A model generated the notes under the pieces. That model searched no databases, was not told the DNA's origin, and was given only the letters and a program-made list of their open reading frames with translations. Below are positions 43,435 to 54,422 of a stretch of 64,000 nt of DNA, one piece after another. Within the stretch, counting starts at the first letter, position 1. Every line of letters begins with the position of its first letter. A program made the translations under genes and the position numbers. The DNA lies in the NCBI GenBank assembly GCA_003049485.1, contig PYST01000011.1, positions 1 to 64,000 on the forward strand. Direction: 5' to 3'. The DNA comes from Ophioceras dolichostomum. Lineage: Eukaryota; Ascomycota; Sordariomycetes; Magnaporthales; Ophioceraceae.

Positions 43435-46400
43435 CTAAACCCCGACTTTCATCGACGAGAGCGCCAGAGCAGCCTCCGTCGCCCGCGCAGCCTCCATGCG
43501 AGCCTCCATGCGCAGTATCGCGACCTCGTCCTCAGCCGCGGCGGCGGCCGAGCGGGCCTCCTCCTCCTCCTCAGCGGCGGCAGCGGCGCTGGGGTACTGC
43601 TCCTTGATCGGAGACAACAACGACGGCGGCGGCGGCGACGGCGTTGTCGACGGCAGGGCGGCCTCGGCGCGGGCGGCCGCCGCCACGAGGCCGCCCATCA
43701 TCCACGTCTCCGGGTGGTTCCAGTCCCCGAAGTGGTGGTGCTGCACCGGCGGCGGCGGCGGCGTGATGGGCCGGATGAGAGGCTGGGAGAGGTAGAAGGG
43801 GTTGCTGAGGTGTCCGGCCGGGGACGGCCACTCGCTCGGCTGCGGTTTGGGGGGAGTGAGCTGCATGGCAGAGGGCGGTGGAGGCGGGTGGTTGTGATGG
43901 TGGTACTGGTACTGGTGGTACTGGTATTGCGGGCCGAAGGCGGATGCGGCCGCCGCGGACGGCTCCATGGGCGGGGGATGCCGCATCGGGTGTTGCAGTC
44001 CGGATCTGCTGCTGCCACCGCCATCGCCGCTGATGTTGACGAGCGGAGCGAGCTGGTAAGACGTGTAGCCAAAGTCTTCTTCTTCCCGTTCTGCTGCGTA
44101 AGAGGCTGCTGGCCTGAAGTAAGGACCGTCGTTGCCATGGCTGAACCTGGGTGACATGAACGGGCGCGGCGTGAAAGGATCGGGACGAGCAACGAAAGAG
44201 CCATGGGGGTCTGGATGGGCGAAGTCGTGGCGAGGTTGGTAGCTGCTTGGGGGGATGTAAGAAGCAAAGCTGTGACGGACGTCGTCATCAGTCACAACAG
44301 GGAGAGGGAGGACACTCGGGTCGTCTCGCTTGGGGGCAGCAGCGATGGGAGGCTGAGCGGCTAAATGCAGGCTTGCGCCCGTGGTGTTTTCGTTTTCCTT
44401 CGGAGTGGCCTCGGGCGGTGGACGAGGCGGCAGTGATCGGCCGAGAAGATCGGTGAGAGATACCTCCACCCCGTCAATCATCTTGCGCTTGCGCTTGCGC
44501 GGGTTACTCTTAATAGCGTGCGCGATAGAGCCGTCAGCCCCAGCGACGGCCTCTAATAGTGCAGAGCTTGATGATCCGAGGAGGGCATCGGTCAGGGGCG
44601 GTAGTGTCAATGTTGGACCCTCAGTCTTAGCTTGGGCGTTGAAGGGCTTTTCCGGTTTAGAAATGGGCTTCGGTCTCGGACGTGGAATAGCCTCGAGGGC
44701 GTGTTTTCCGTTCTTGGTCTTCGGGGCCTTTGGTTTGGCGGCTTTAGCCTTGAAGGGTCGTGGCGGGATCGGACGGACTTCGATCGTGCGGTCTGGTCCT
44801 GGATCGCTCGAGGACTCCCCTATCACACGGGGAGGGTGGTCGCCAACGTTTTCTCCGACTTTGGTGGCCACGCCCGCCGCAAGAGACCGCCGTTTACTCG
44901 TAGTGGCCTTCTTCTTGCGAACCAAGGTGTAGCCGAGAGGGTTGAGCGTGGAGGCCGCATACGTGTTGGGCCGGCCACCCAGCCTCGCCAGGCTCGCATG
45001 AATCCTCCAAAGCACGCATGCAATGTTGTCCTTGGCGTCGCGGAGCTTGGGCTCTTTCAGGGGTGGAGGCTTTCGTGGTCGAGTTTGTCGTTCCAGTAGG
45101 ACCGCCCTGCGTTCCTCGGCCTTGCGCTCTTTCTCCTCAGCCTTGCGTTCCTTCTCGCGTTCCTTCTCCTCGATCTTGCGTTCCTTCTCACGTTCCTTCT
45201 CCTCGACCTTGCGTCCCTTCTCCTCGGCTCTGCGCTCTTTCTCCTCGGCTCTGCGCTCCTTCTCCTCGGCTTTGCGCTCCTTCTCCTCGGCTTTGCGCTC
45301 CTTCTCCTCAGCTTTGCGCTCTTTCTCGCGCTCCTTCTCCTCTATCTTCCGTTCCTTCTCCTCGATCCTCCGTTCCTTCTCCCTCTCCCTCTCCTCGAGG
45401 ATCGTTTCAGGATCTTGCCAGATAATGGGCTTCCTACTTTTGAGGTCGTCGACCCAAGCATCGCAGTCCCATTGGACCCAGTAGTCAAGGACGTCCGTCC
45501 AGACGCTCTCCGAGGGCCGCGTAAGGTTGACGAACACGACCATACCCCCCTTGCTGTGCACCGCCTTTGCGAACTCCCTAACCATAACCTTGAGGCCATG
45601 GACTCGGAGACTGGTCCCCATGATTAAGAGCATGTCGGGATTCAGCTGCAGATCATGCTGAATAATGGGCGAGATCAGGTGCGCGCTGGGGTGCTCCTCG
45701 CCATAGAGTACAATATCTGGCCGCAGCTTGCCGACACCCAGGGCACGTTTGCCACGCCCCTCCCTGGCCGCGGCGGCTGCCCCGCAATGCGGACATGCGG
45801 GCTGGCCACCCGACATGGTCTGGCTCTCCCGATTGGCCTCCTCCCAGTCACTGGTTCTGCTGCACACGAAGCAGCGTAGGGCGCTGAGCGAGCCGTGAAG
45901 GTAGACACACTCAACGCCAGGGTTGGGAGGGGGCCGCAAGGGGAGGGTGCCGGGATCGCTGGCACTGCGGTCCAGAGCCGCCGGCGCAGACTGTCGGTTT
46001 GCGCGAGTGGAGAACCGCGACTTGCTCCCGGTCCCAAGTCCGAGGTTCGTGGAGAGGCCAACTTTGCCCTCGATCTCGTCGATATTCTGCGTGTAGCAGC
46101 GGACGAGCTTGCCCATGTTTCGTAGGTGGCTGAGGAAGTGATGCGTAGTTGTGGGCTCGACGTTCTTGATCTTGCGGCGCAGCGTCGTCGCAAAGGTGTA
46201 GAAAACGGACGTCTTGCGCGGATCTGACCAGATAGACACGTCGAAGAGGTCCTTGCCCTTCATGTTTGGCAGGCTGGACCGAGGGCCACTGGACCGGGAT
46301 CCCTGTGAGGTTGGGGCGGTCGACGGTGGAGTCTCGCCCACCTCAGACGAAGCCGAAGTCGAGTTCTGAGACGTGCTTGGGCTGTACTCCTGGCTCGCAA

Positions 46401-47267
46401 AGGGATCGAGTAATATGCGCGGTGGTGACGAGAGGGGCGATGACGAGCTGAGGAGTCCAGTCGGGGACTGTGGTGCGGACTTGGGTGTAGTGTGGCAGAC
46501 GACTGATGTGAGCCTATCTGAAATGGGGGGCAAGTTGGGTGAGGACACAGATGTCGCGTCGGGATTATCTGGCGGTTGGTCGAGCGCGACGGCGGCCGGG
46601 GCTGGAGGCGAGCTCGGTGCGGCAAGTTGAGGGAGTCGGACCCCGTCGACCGATACGTCCGGTCTCGCAGCGGTGGTAGCCAAAGGAGCATCGGCTGCTT
46701 CTGGCCCTGGCAACGAACTCCTCCTGAGCCCCGTGCTTCTGGTGATTCTAGTGGACAGCATTCCTTGAGAGTCCCTCCGCGTGATACCGTCGGAGGAGGC
46801 GGACCGGGAGAGCTTGAGTCTACTACTACTCGCAACGAACGCCGCCGAGGCTGTTTCGGGGGATAGCTTCCTGCGTTTAGCAGGTCGGACCTCGTCATGT
46901 TGATCGTCCTGTTGATCGTCTGGCAACGCGTCTGCCGTGGCGTCGTTTTCGTTTGTGGGTGTAGCGTCATCGAGAGGTTCGGGAACAGGTCGGGACGCCG
47001 CGGCCTCAAACTGCGCCTGGATCAACGAATACAGGCCATTCTCCGAGCGGAAATCCTGGCCTGGGAGTTAGCGAGCGCTTGTGGGGGTCACGAACAAGGC
47101 CAGGTGACCTGGTCAGGGGCAGACGCGTGGGTGTGACTAACTGGTATGCCTGAGTTTGTACTGATCCCAGCGCCTGTTATGACGACGACTTTGCGAGCCT
47201 TCCAGAGAGCATCTGCGATGACCTGTAAGGGCTCGGCACCGTCAGGCGTCACTTGAAGTGTGGGCAT
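43435..47267 (-). CDS. HST4: Sir2-family (Hst3/Hst4-type) NAD-dependent deacetylase with ER/K helix and long disordered tail
   Basis: A 1248-residue class I sirtuin related to Hst3/Hst4, which remove acetyl from histone H3 Lys56 in yeast; a nuclear role is expected. Exon 1 is 47267-47142 and exon 2 is 47055-43435; the junction joins TGAGISTNSGIP to DFRSENGLYS, restoring the NAD-binding motif. A disordered insert of about 200 residues follows, then KGKDLFDVSIW, CYTQNIDEIE, catalytic His429 in YLHGSL, a Zn-site pair CFVC and CPHC, LRPDIVLYGEEHP, LLIMGTSLRVHGLKV and FVNLTRPSESVW. After WVDDLKSRKP comes a 100-residue segment (about 596-698) of almost only Glu, Arg and Lys with Ala, in EEKERK-type repeats, a likely single alpha helix. 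The remaining 550 residues are Pro/Ser/Lys-rich and disordered. The usual Gly after T-Q-N-I-D is Glu here. The tail makes it about twice the size of yeast homologues. Confidence 0.92.
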
Positions 47268-48093
47268 GTCGCCGACGCGAGGGGGGAAGAGCTCCCTCGA
47301 TCATGGGCTGGGCGGTGGTGGGAGTAGACGGGGAAGGGGCAAAAATAATAACGAGGAGCAATGGGAGAGGGCCGCGGAAGGCTTCTTAGCCGTCCCGGTA
47401 GCTTCAATGGCTCGTGGACGCGTCAATTCTCGTTTGCGATCGGTTCTGGCTTCGGTGGGACGCGTCTCGACCACGGTCGGCCGGGGTACCGTGTTCAGGG
47501 CGCGAAAATAAGCAGCGAATGACCAAGCAGACTTCAATTGCGAGCCGTGGACGGTCCGGGGCAGGTCGGCTCGGGGTTTTGCAAGCGAGTGGACATCTCG
47601 GTGGAGGAAGAAATTTCGGCGGAAGCTTTGGGGAAAATGTGCAAGGCGTCAAGACGTTCGTCACTGCAAGAAAATAACTTTTGAGGTCACTCATCGGCGG
47701 GAGGATCAGACCAGGCCATTGCATGCGGCTCCACGGGCTGGCAGAGCCCAAAGCCACCGGAGTGCCTGGGCGCTGCCAACCAAACCGACTGGCCGGCTTC
47801 CCCACCAAAACACGTCTGTTTGTTACCTGGGGGCGATCCACTTGTCCCTGGACCGCCTGGGCCTGCAGCACTGCAGGGCATCTGAGCTACTAAGTGGCTC
47901 ATGCGGACGTGAATGGGGAACACTGCATCAAGAAATGTGTGACTTGAATTCAGTTGATCGATTGATGTTCGCTGTTAGTGATAGCATGGCAGCGACGCTA
48001 CACCACTAACAATTCCCCTCTCCAAAACACGGTTTTCGAGAGGCACCAGGAGTGACCGTTTTTGTTTTCTTTTGGCCTTGCCCCAGCTCCCCG
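47268..48093. other. Upstream region of the sirtuin gene
   Basis: Sirtuin promoter and the 3' region of the thioredoxin-fold gene. No further gene recognised. Confidence 0.4.
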
Positions 48094-48556
48094 TCAAACT
48101 GCAGAGACAGAAGAAGCTGGCTCATCATACTGAACCAGCTTGGCCCAATCCTGGGGCTCATTCATGACCTCCACGGTCGCGATGCTGTTCAAGACGGCCT
48201 CGATTTCGGTAGGGTTGTCGCCGATGTACGACTTGACCTCGACGCCGTCTTTGAACGCCATGAGCTTCGGACAGAATTTGACGTCGAGTTTGCCGTTCAG
48301 CTTGATGCCGCGCTCGGAGCCCGAGTCATACTGCAGGAATCGCGCTCCGGGTGTCCTGCGTGCATAGTCCTCCAGCAGGGCCAGCGCCTTGATGCTCATC
48401 GGCTTCTTGAGGTGGCCCAACACGAAGACCGTGTCATATTCCCGGAGGAAGTTCTGGAGCTCGTCCCAACTGTGCCGACCGGAGTGAATTGTTGTTAGTG
48501 GGCAGAGATGAAATGAGGTGTGCATGCTGGACGTACTCAATAACTTCAGGCAACAT
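48094..48556 (-). CDS. Thioredoxin-fold protein lacking the CxxC motif
   Basis: A 131-residue soluble protein. Exon 1 is 48556-48537 (MLPEVI plus two bases) and exon 2 is 48469-48094, joined as MLPEVIDWDELQNFL. The order of elements fits a thioredoxin fold: helix (WDELQNFLREY), strand (DTVFVLGHL), long helix (PMSIKALALLEDYARR), strand (ARFLQYDS), then the cis-Pro segment KFCPKLMAFKDG and a final strand and helix (VEVKSYIGDNPTEIEAVLNSI). The position after the first strand, where thioredoxins have W-C-G-P-C, reads GHLKKPMS, so no redox disulphide is possible; the only Cys lies just before the cis-Pro. It is therefore probably a binding or scaffold protein, not an oxidoreductase. No signal peptide. 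The small first exon was found by requiring an in-frame ATG and a GTACGT donor. It is divergent from the GH131 gene. Confidence 0.78.
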
Positions 48557-49920
48557 GTTGCGGTGCCGAGACAGGTGATCGCGTTTGTTTTGAAATCGTG
48601 TTTGCTTTCCGCCTCGGTGTGGTCAAGATGGCACGCGAAATGGAGGAGAAACGAATGAGCGTGAGCCTATCCCACCTCTCCCGCGCCGTGCTGGAATTCG
48701 TCTTCTTTTATCCCCATCGAGTGGTCGCAGCCTCGCGGTCGGTAACCGGATTGGGCTCCTACCAGTCACCAGAGCTGCAGCTGAACTCAGTAGCTCGTGG
48801 CGCGGTTGTTGATGCAGGAAGCGTGGCGCTCAATCGCCTGAAAATTGGTGCTGTAGATGGCAACCATCGCACAGCACTGCCAACTTCTGAGGCACATTCT
48901 TTGGTTACTGTACCCATGGAGTCACAACATGACGACATGCCGATTTTAAACTTCCTTCTGCCTCATGAGTCCTTGTGGTTTTGCCAGGCGCGCAACAGGA
49001 ATTACCATTGGGACTCACGATATCCATCCATCGTGTCATTCGTTGTTGGTATTACCCCTGGCAAACTGCTCTCTTTTACGCAAGTGGGTCAGGCTTGGGC
49101 GCGCAAAGAACTCCTCGAGATCCGGTCTCATCCCCCCTCCTTTTCTCACCATCCGGACGTTGGACAAACAAAAGCACGAGACGACGTTGTACAACGTTCC
49201 TACAGCAAATAAACCTTTCACCACATCGTTGCGAAATGCTGCACGTCACAAGAACCATCCCGACATCTGGCAGTCGGATCTGGGAGCCGTCGGGGGAAAA
49301 CAGAGAAGACAGATCCATCTGGGGTGCGATCTGGGGTACAGCATCTGCAGGGATTGACTTGCCGATGAGACCGAAGTTTGATCTCCGACCTTACCGTCGC
49401 GGCCGGGCTGGGATTGGCTGAGGCTGGGAAGACTGACCTCGCGACCACGTTTGAAGAGAAGCTCTGAATCTTTGCGATGGGGCTCTTTCGAAACCGCGCG
49501 TCCGAAAGTATACCGGATATTTTGCCGTGGGCCGTCGTAGTGGATGGATGTTGGACTGGACCCGAAAAAAAGATGAGGGCATTGAGGGTAAGTGGGCAGC
49601 AGCAGCACAGAGGTGTTCAGACGACGTATTCCAGCCATGGGATCTTCGGCTAAGGCGGGAGCGACGAGAACCTCGCGATGAGGGAAATACAGTTATATTA
49701 CTCCTCTCTCGCCTCCTCTTTCCTGTTCGTTGCCCTCTCCTGTTGTCTTTCCTGGTTGTCGCTCTTTTCTTGGCCTTGCTCATCCCGTTCGTTGATCGAT
49801 CACTCTCACTTTTCTCCCATTCTATTCTCGACTGCTCACTCTCTCCCTGCAATAGGACTGGTCCTTTAAGGCTTCCATCACCTTCTTTTCGTTTTCTTGA
49901 TCTTGGCCTCGAAACGCAAA
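48557..49920. promoter_or_regulatory. Divergent intergenic region (thioredoxin-fold / GH131)
   Basis: Bidirectional upstream region. The 220 bases before the GH131 start are C/T-rich. No gene supported; frames on both strands overlap without motifs. Confidence 0.4.
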
Positions 49921-51120
49921 ATGCGTACTTCTATTTCTTCATCTTCCGTCGTTCTCGGACTGGGGTCCCTATCTGTCGTGGCTGGCCAGCAATGCGCGCT
50001 TCAGTTCGACGGGCGAGTCCCCACGAACTTCGCGCTGGCTACGTTCGACTCAAATAACAACGTCTTCAACCCCACCAACGTTCTGGGGCAGGGTATGATG
50101 ATCTTTAGCTGATTGCAAATATGGACTTGGAGCTGACTCTCCACGGGTGCAGGCCTAACCTTCAGCAAGGTCCTCCGGCTCCCTACTGTCCAGTCTCTGG
50201 TACGTGACTATACCGACATACCACTACTCAGCGTGTTGGGCCCAGCATCTCCCTCCCAGTCCGTGTGCCTTCTAACACAGAATCTCGTAGTTCGACGTGA
50301 ACACCCAGCCTGTCGAGGTAACGATCAAGTTCGTACCCCTTCCGCTCCCCTGCCCCCCTCCGCCCTCGTCATCAAATAACCAACACGGCTCTGACTGCCT
50401 GCCGTGTCACAGCGACCAGTCGATCTTCGCCCCAAGCACAGACAACGTACAGACTGGCTTCCGCCGGGCGGAGCTTCTCGCCGCGAGCAACTCCGGCACG
50501 GACGCCTCGACCGTCGGCGTCAAGACGCTGCACTTCAGCCTGATGAAGGACGCCCAGCGGCCCCTGAACCTGAGCCACGAGTACCAGCTGGTGTTCCTCG
50601 AGGACAACAAGTTCTCCACCAACCAGATCGTGCTCAAGACGGGCACGATCCTGGGCTCGGCGGCTGGTGCCAACCCCGACACGCTGCAGCTGTTCGGCAA
50701 CGTGAACAAGAACCCGCCAGTTGTCCTGTTCAGCACGCCCTTCGCGGCGAACACAATGCATAACTTTGCTGTGAAGCTCGACTTTACCGAGAAGTGAGTT
50801 GTTTCCTGGCCGCCGAGACGTGCGTGTGAGTGCGTTTAGTAGGTCTGACTTCTTGAACACAATTCAGCACATCCCAAGTCTTCTTCTCAACGGGCACGCA
50901 GCCCCTCAAAGCCGTGAGCCAGGCCGTAGCCAACGACGTCAGCGGCCAGGGGCAGTTCCACTTCGGAGTGCTGAAGAAGGGGCTGGGCGGCGGCGACGAC
51001 ATCGTCAAGAACGGCATCCAGCCGGCCGGCATCAACGAAGGCATCATCTTCGGCGGCATATTTTCGGAGGACAGCGCTGATGGTTGCGTTAGCTCGTCAC
51101 CGACCACCCAGCTGGCGTAG
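49921..51120 (+). CDS. Secreted GH131 beta-glucanase
   Basis: A 296-residue secreted protein of glycoside hydrolase family 131; characterised fungal members cleave beta-1,3-, 1,6- and 1,4-glucans. Five exons: 49921-50092, 50153-50199, 50291-50328, 50413-50793 and 50868-51120; exons 2 and 3 are only 47 and 38 bases. Signal peptide about 1-22, so the mature protein starts near QQCALQFDGRVP, the family N-terminus. Other hallmarks: TFSKVLRLPTVQSLFDV, VEVTINDQSIFAP, TGFRRAELL, TLHFSLMKD, YQLVFLEDNKFSTNQIVLKTG and FHFGVLKKG. No carbohydrate-binding module or linker is present; the protein ends soon after GGIFSEDSADGC. The start at 49921 was taken rather than an upstream in-frame codon because it begins the signal peptide directly. 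The gene ends 164 bases from the convergent sedolisin gene. Confidence 0.92.
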
Positions 51121-51284
51121 ATAGGACCCTCCCGCTAGCAGGGTTCGTAAATGTCATGTATTGTAATTTGTTGCGCATTGTATTTAGTACCACGTTATTT
51201 CCCCTCTACGGCAGTGTACGGCGTATAACTCACGCCGGTACATCGGAAAGTACAGTCCAAGATACAACCCAATACATTACATCC

Positions 51285-53111
51285 TCAGCCGAGGGCAGCA
51301 AAGAGTTTCTCAAACGTGCTGGGCGTCCCCAGACCCGTGACGGCGTCATATCCCTCCGCGGCAGGCCAACCCGGCACTGTGCCCACGTCCTCATACCAAC
51401 ACCCCTGATTCCTCCCCTCCGTCACGTCGGACAACGCACCCCTCACCGCAGCAGAGTACAGCGCCGGGTTCAGCCACCCCGTCGGCGGCTTCCCGGCCCG
51501 CAGCCGCGCGTCGTTCACCAGCGCCACCATGGCCGCGACGACGGGCGTGCTGGCGCTCGTCCCCACCACGCTCGTCGTCCGCCCGTCCCACCGGATCGCG
51601 AAGCTGGCCCCTACGGCGCTGACGTCCGGGATGGCGCGCCCGGACGCGTTGTACATCCCGTCCTTGGACCCGTCCAGCCCGGCGACGTACCTGGCGACCA
51701 CCCCGTCCTCGTCCTGCCACGAAGGGCGGGCGAAATAGTTGCTGAACCCACCCGTGCTGAAGAACGCGGCCTCGACGGGCGGCCCCTCGTTGGACGTAGC
51801 GCCCACGGCCGTGACGTAGGGGCACGAGGCCGGGAAGGTCGGGATGGTCATGCGGCGCCGCTCGGCGTCGTTGCTGAGGCAGCGGTTCTGGCCCGTGCCG
51901 CGCGAGCCGCCGTCGCCCGTCGCAGCAAGAACAGAAACGCCCCTGGCCGCGAGCTGCGCGAAGGCGTCGCACACGCGCTCGGCGTACGCGCGGGGCACGC
52001 TCTGCTCGTCGTCGGCGTAGCTGATGGACAGGACATGCGGGAGCTGGCCGTCCGGCTTCGCGAGGAGGTACTCCAGGAACAGGAGGTACGGCTCGTTGTC
52101 GCTCTGCGGGAGGGGCACCTCAGTGCCGTTGGCGTCGAGCTTGGCGCCGCGCCCAGCTGTCAGGTAGTAGGTCACGTTGGCGGGGTAGGCGAGCGCGAGG
52201 CCGTACTCGACGTCCAGTGCGGCCTCTATGCCCGGCTTGGACTCGTCGTTGGCGGCGTCTGCGCCCACCAGCTCCACCGTGTAGGTGTAGTCGTTCGGGA
52301 TGGCCTGGCCGCCGTACGCGGACATGAACGCCTTCACGTCGTTGCGGCTGATGGACTGCTCCAGGAACCCGGCGATGCCGAAGCGTGCAGGCGATGGAGT
52401 GGCAGCAGTGGTGTAGTTGATCTGGTATAGGAGCTTGAGACATTCTGGTTGTACACCCTTGCTGCACTGCAGGTAGTCGTCCGCGTCGTTACCCCTGACG
52501 GTGGCTGCGTTGGTCCCGATCAGGGGTTGAGAAGGGGGTTGACACTGCAGGCGAGATCGCACGGGGCCCTTGAAGTATGATAAGGGATAGATGAAGTCAA
52601 TGAACTCTCGGAGGTCTTCGGGCACTGAATATGTCTGGGTCCGGATCACGGGCCGGCCACTGTCGTCCTCGTGGGTGTACCATGCCAAATCCGCGTTGAG
52701 TTCCCTCTTGATCTGGCCCATTGACGCGTTGAAGTAGATCCAACCATCCTGCTCCTTTTCCAGGGGCGGGCTATCTAGGGGTAAGCCCCACGACTCGACC
52801 CATTTCGATACGGCCCGGACGGCTTCATCACGAGGCGCCCGGTACACGCCGAGCTGGCCCCTAGTAAGATGACGGCCATAGTCTGGGTGTGATGGCGTGC
52901 TTATATCGAGTAGTCTGCTCTTCAACTCGCCGATCTTGGGCTGCTTCAGTGCCACCCGCAGCTCGATGGTGCTGGGTTGGTCCAACTGTGCTGGGGCAAA
53001 GTACGTCCAGCCATTGGGCAGATCTGGGGTATGTTCCAAAGTGACGAGTCTCCTGGCTTGTGTCAAGGACAGGGAGGTACCAAGGAGCACCGCATATACC
53101 TTCCAGAACAT
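51285..53111 (-). CDS. Secreted sedolisin (peptidase S53, tripeptidyl-peptidase type)
   Basis: A 608-residue secreted acid serine peptidase of family S53, encoded by one exon. Fungal members release tripeptides from N-termini or act as endopeptidases at low pH. Order: signal peptide about 1-19; activation propeptide to about 200 (WTYFAPAQLDQPSTIELRVALKQ and HPDYGRHLTRGQL are typical of pro-kumamolisin); then the catalytic domain. The catalytic set is complete: Glu296 and Asp300 in EAALDVEYG, Asp400 in ATGDGGSRG (oxyanion) and Ser519 in GTSASTPV. The C-terminal calcium-site region (SDVTEGRNQGC, then PAAEGYDAVTGLGTP) is present. Multiple Cys residues (CSKGVQPEC, NRC, ASC) mirror SedB-like enzymes. 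The absence of introns contrasts with its split neighbours and is common in this subfamily. It is convergent with GH131. Confidence 0.94.
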   Translation of the reverse strand: MFWKVYAVLLGTSLSLTQARRLVTLEHTPDLPNGWTYFAPAQLDQPSTIELRVALKQPKIGELKSRLLDISTPSHPDYGRHLTRGQLGVYRAPRDEAVRAVSKWVESWGLPLDSPPLEKEQDGWIYFNASMGQIKRELNADLAWYTHEDDSGRPVIRTQTYSVPEDLREFIDFIYPLSYFKGPVRSRLQCQPPSQPLIGTNAATVRGNDADDYLQCSKGVQPECLKLLYQINYTTAATPSPARFGIAGFLEQSISRNDVKAFMSAYGGQAIPNDYTYTVELVGADAANDESKPGIEAALDVEYGLALAYPANVTYYLTAGRGAKLDANGTEVPLPQSDNEPYLLFLEYLLAKPDGQLPHVLSISYADDEQSVPRAYAERVCDAFAQLAARGVSVLAATGDGGSRGTGQNRCLSNDAERRRMTIPTFPASCPYVTAVGATSNEGPPVEAAFFSTGGFSNYFARPSWQDEDGVVARYVAGLDGSKDGMYNASGRAIPDVSAVGASFAIRWDGRTTSVVGTSASTPVVAAMVALVNDARLRAGKPPTGWLNPALYSAAVRGALSDVTEGRNQGCWYEDVGTVPGWPAAEGYDAVTGLGTPSTFEKLFAALG

Positions 53112-54422
53112 GGCGGCAAGTTGAATGGACGTCGGTTGATGGACCTACGGAGGTCGGTAGCAAAAACGATGAGAAAAAACATATGGGGGTGCTGGTCTGT
53201 ATTTACAGGGAATATAACCTCCCAACGAAAGCTACTAGTACGGACTGCGTTGTAGCGGGCTTGGCGAAGGTTGAAGCTAGCGAGATGCAGAGACGGGAAT
53301 TCACAGAGCTCCCTCCTCGCCCCTTGTATTAAATTCTCGTCATTTTTGCTACCCGCCTTCGTATGCGCAACTACCACTCTCGACTTTCTTGGTCCCAATT
53401 TGAGGAAACTTGGCGCACAAAAACCACTGTGTGTGCCGTTCGGGTGCCTGTCTATCGCTGCGTTACCGCAAAAAGCCTTCCCTAACTTAGATGTTCTACC
53501 CGCCGTGCCGTGTTGGGAGCGGAAGGAATCGACCGGCCGAACCGCACTCCTCAATGCCCGGCCTACCTTCCAATATGGAATTGAAATTTCATTGCGGGAG
53601 ATGGATCTGGTCCACGGATCTTTTACGGAACATCTTGCTTGCCTGTCCTAGGTTCCCGGTCGTTACACGAGCGGAAGATTCTCGCCTTTGGATGGGTGCT
53701 ACGAAGTAAGGGATGCAGACCCGGCCGGCCCCCTTTTTCCAGTGTAAGCCCAATCACCAATTGGGGCTCTACACAGTACAGACCCCACACATCTCGGGAA
53801 ACGGTTTCGAATATTCGTCTACTGTGAAGATATCCTCCTTCTTTCTCCTTCATCGACGGGGGCTGGCATGTACCACATCGCCCTTGCGCTCTTTGTGCGC
53901 CTCCCACGAGGAAGTGAGAGAAGCCGAATTCGGCTATTGCACAATAGCAAGAGAAGCGCCGCCACTCGGGGTGGCACAGGTGACGATGGCATTCCTCGCG
54001 GGAGTCCTTTATTTAGCCCCTTAACCTCGGCGACACTTTAGATATCGGGTAGTCTTTCATTTCTCGTTTCCTCTTGATATTGTTTTCCTATTCCTTGCCT
54101 TTCATCACGTCGATAGTCGTCCTTCAATGCCTCACTCTGCGTACTTGGTATTGTTCGCATCATCAACTGACGACTGACTTTGTGGGCGTAAGGGGCGGAT
54201 TGAAGTCGCCATGACCCAGGATAGGAGGATAGATGGGAACAAAGAGCCATGGACTTAAGATAAATAAAAAGGCAGAGGACAGTCGCCGAGGATGGAAGGT
54301 CTCGAAGACGACAGAGTTAACCTCTTCAGCCAAGCTTAGCTTCACATCGACCGTCAAATAGCAACATCATCACTTACTTACCTACCTGTACCTACCTCGA
54401 ACACTACTAGACTTGCACCACA
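53112..54422. promoter_or_regulatory. Divergent intergenic region (sedolisin / LysM)
   Basis: Bidirectional upstream region. No signal-peptide exon for the LysM gene could be found here. CTTAC/CTAC repeats lie just before 54423. No other gene supported. Confidence 0.4.

Noticed and set aside
43405..44154. Plus-strand frames opposite the sirtuin tail
   Set aside because: Mirror frames of the repetitive GC-rich sirtuin C-terminus; low complexity only.
51156..52430. Plus-strand frame of 424 codons opposite the sedolisin gene
   Set aside because: Arg/His/Val-rich shadow of the GC-rich minus-strand sedolisin coding sequence.
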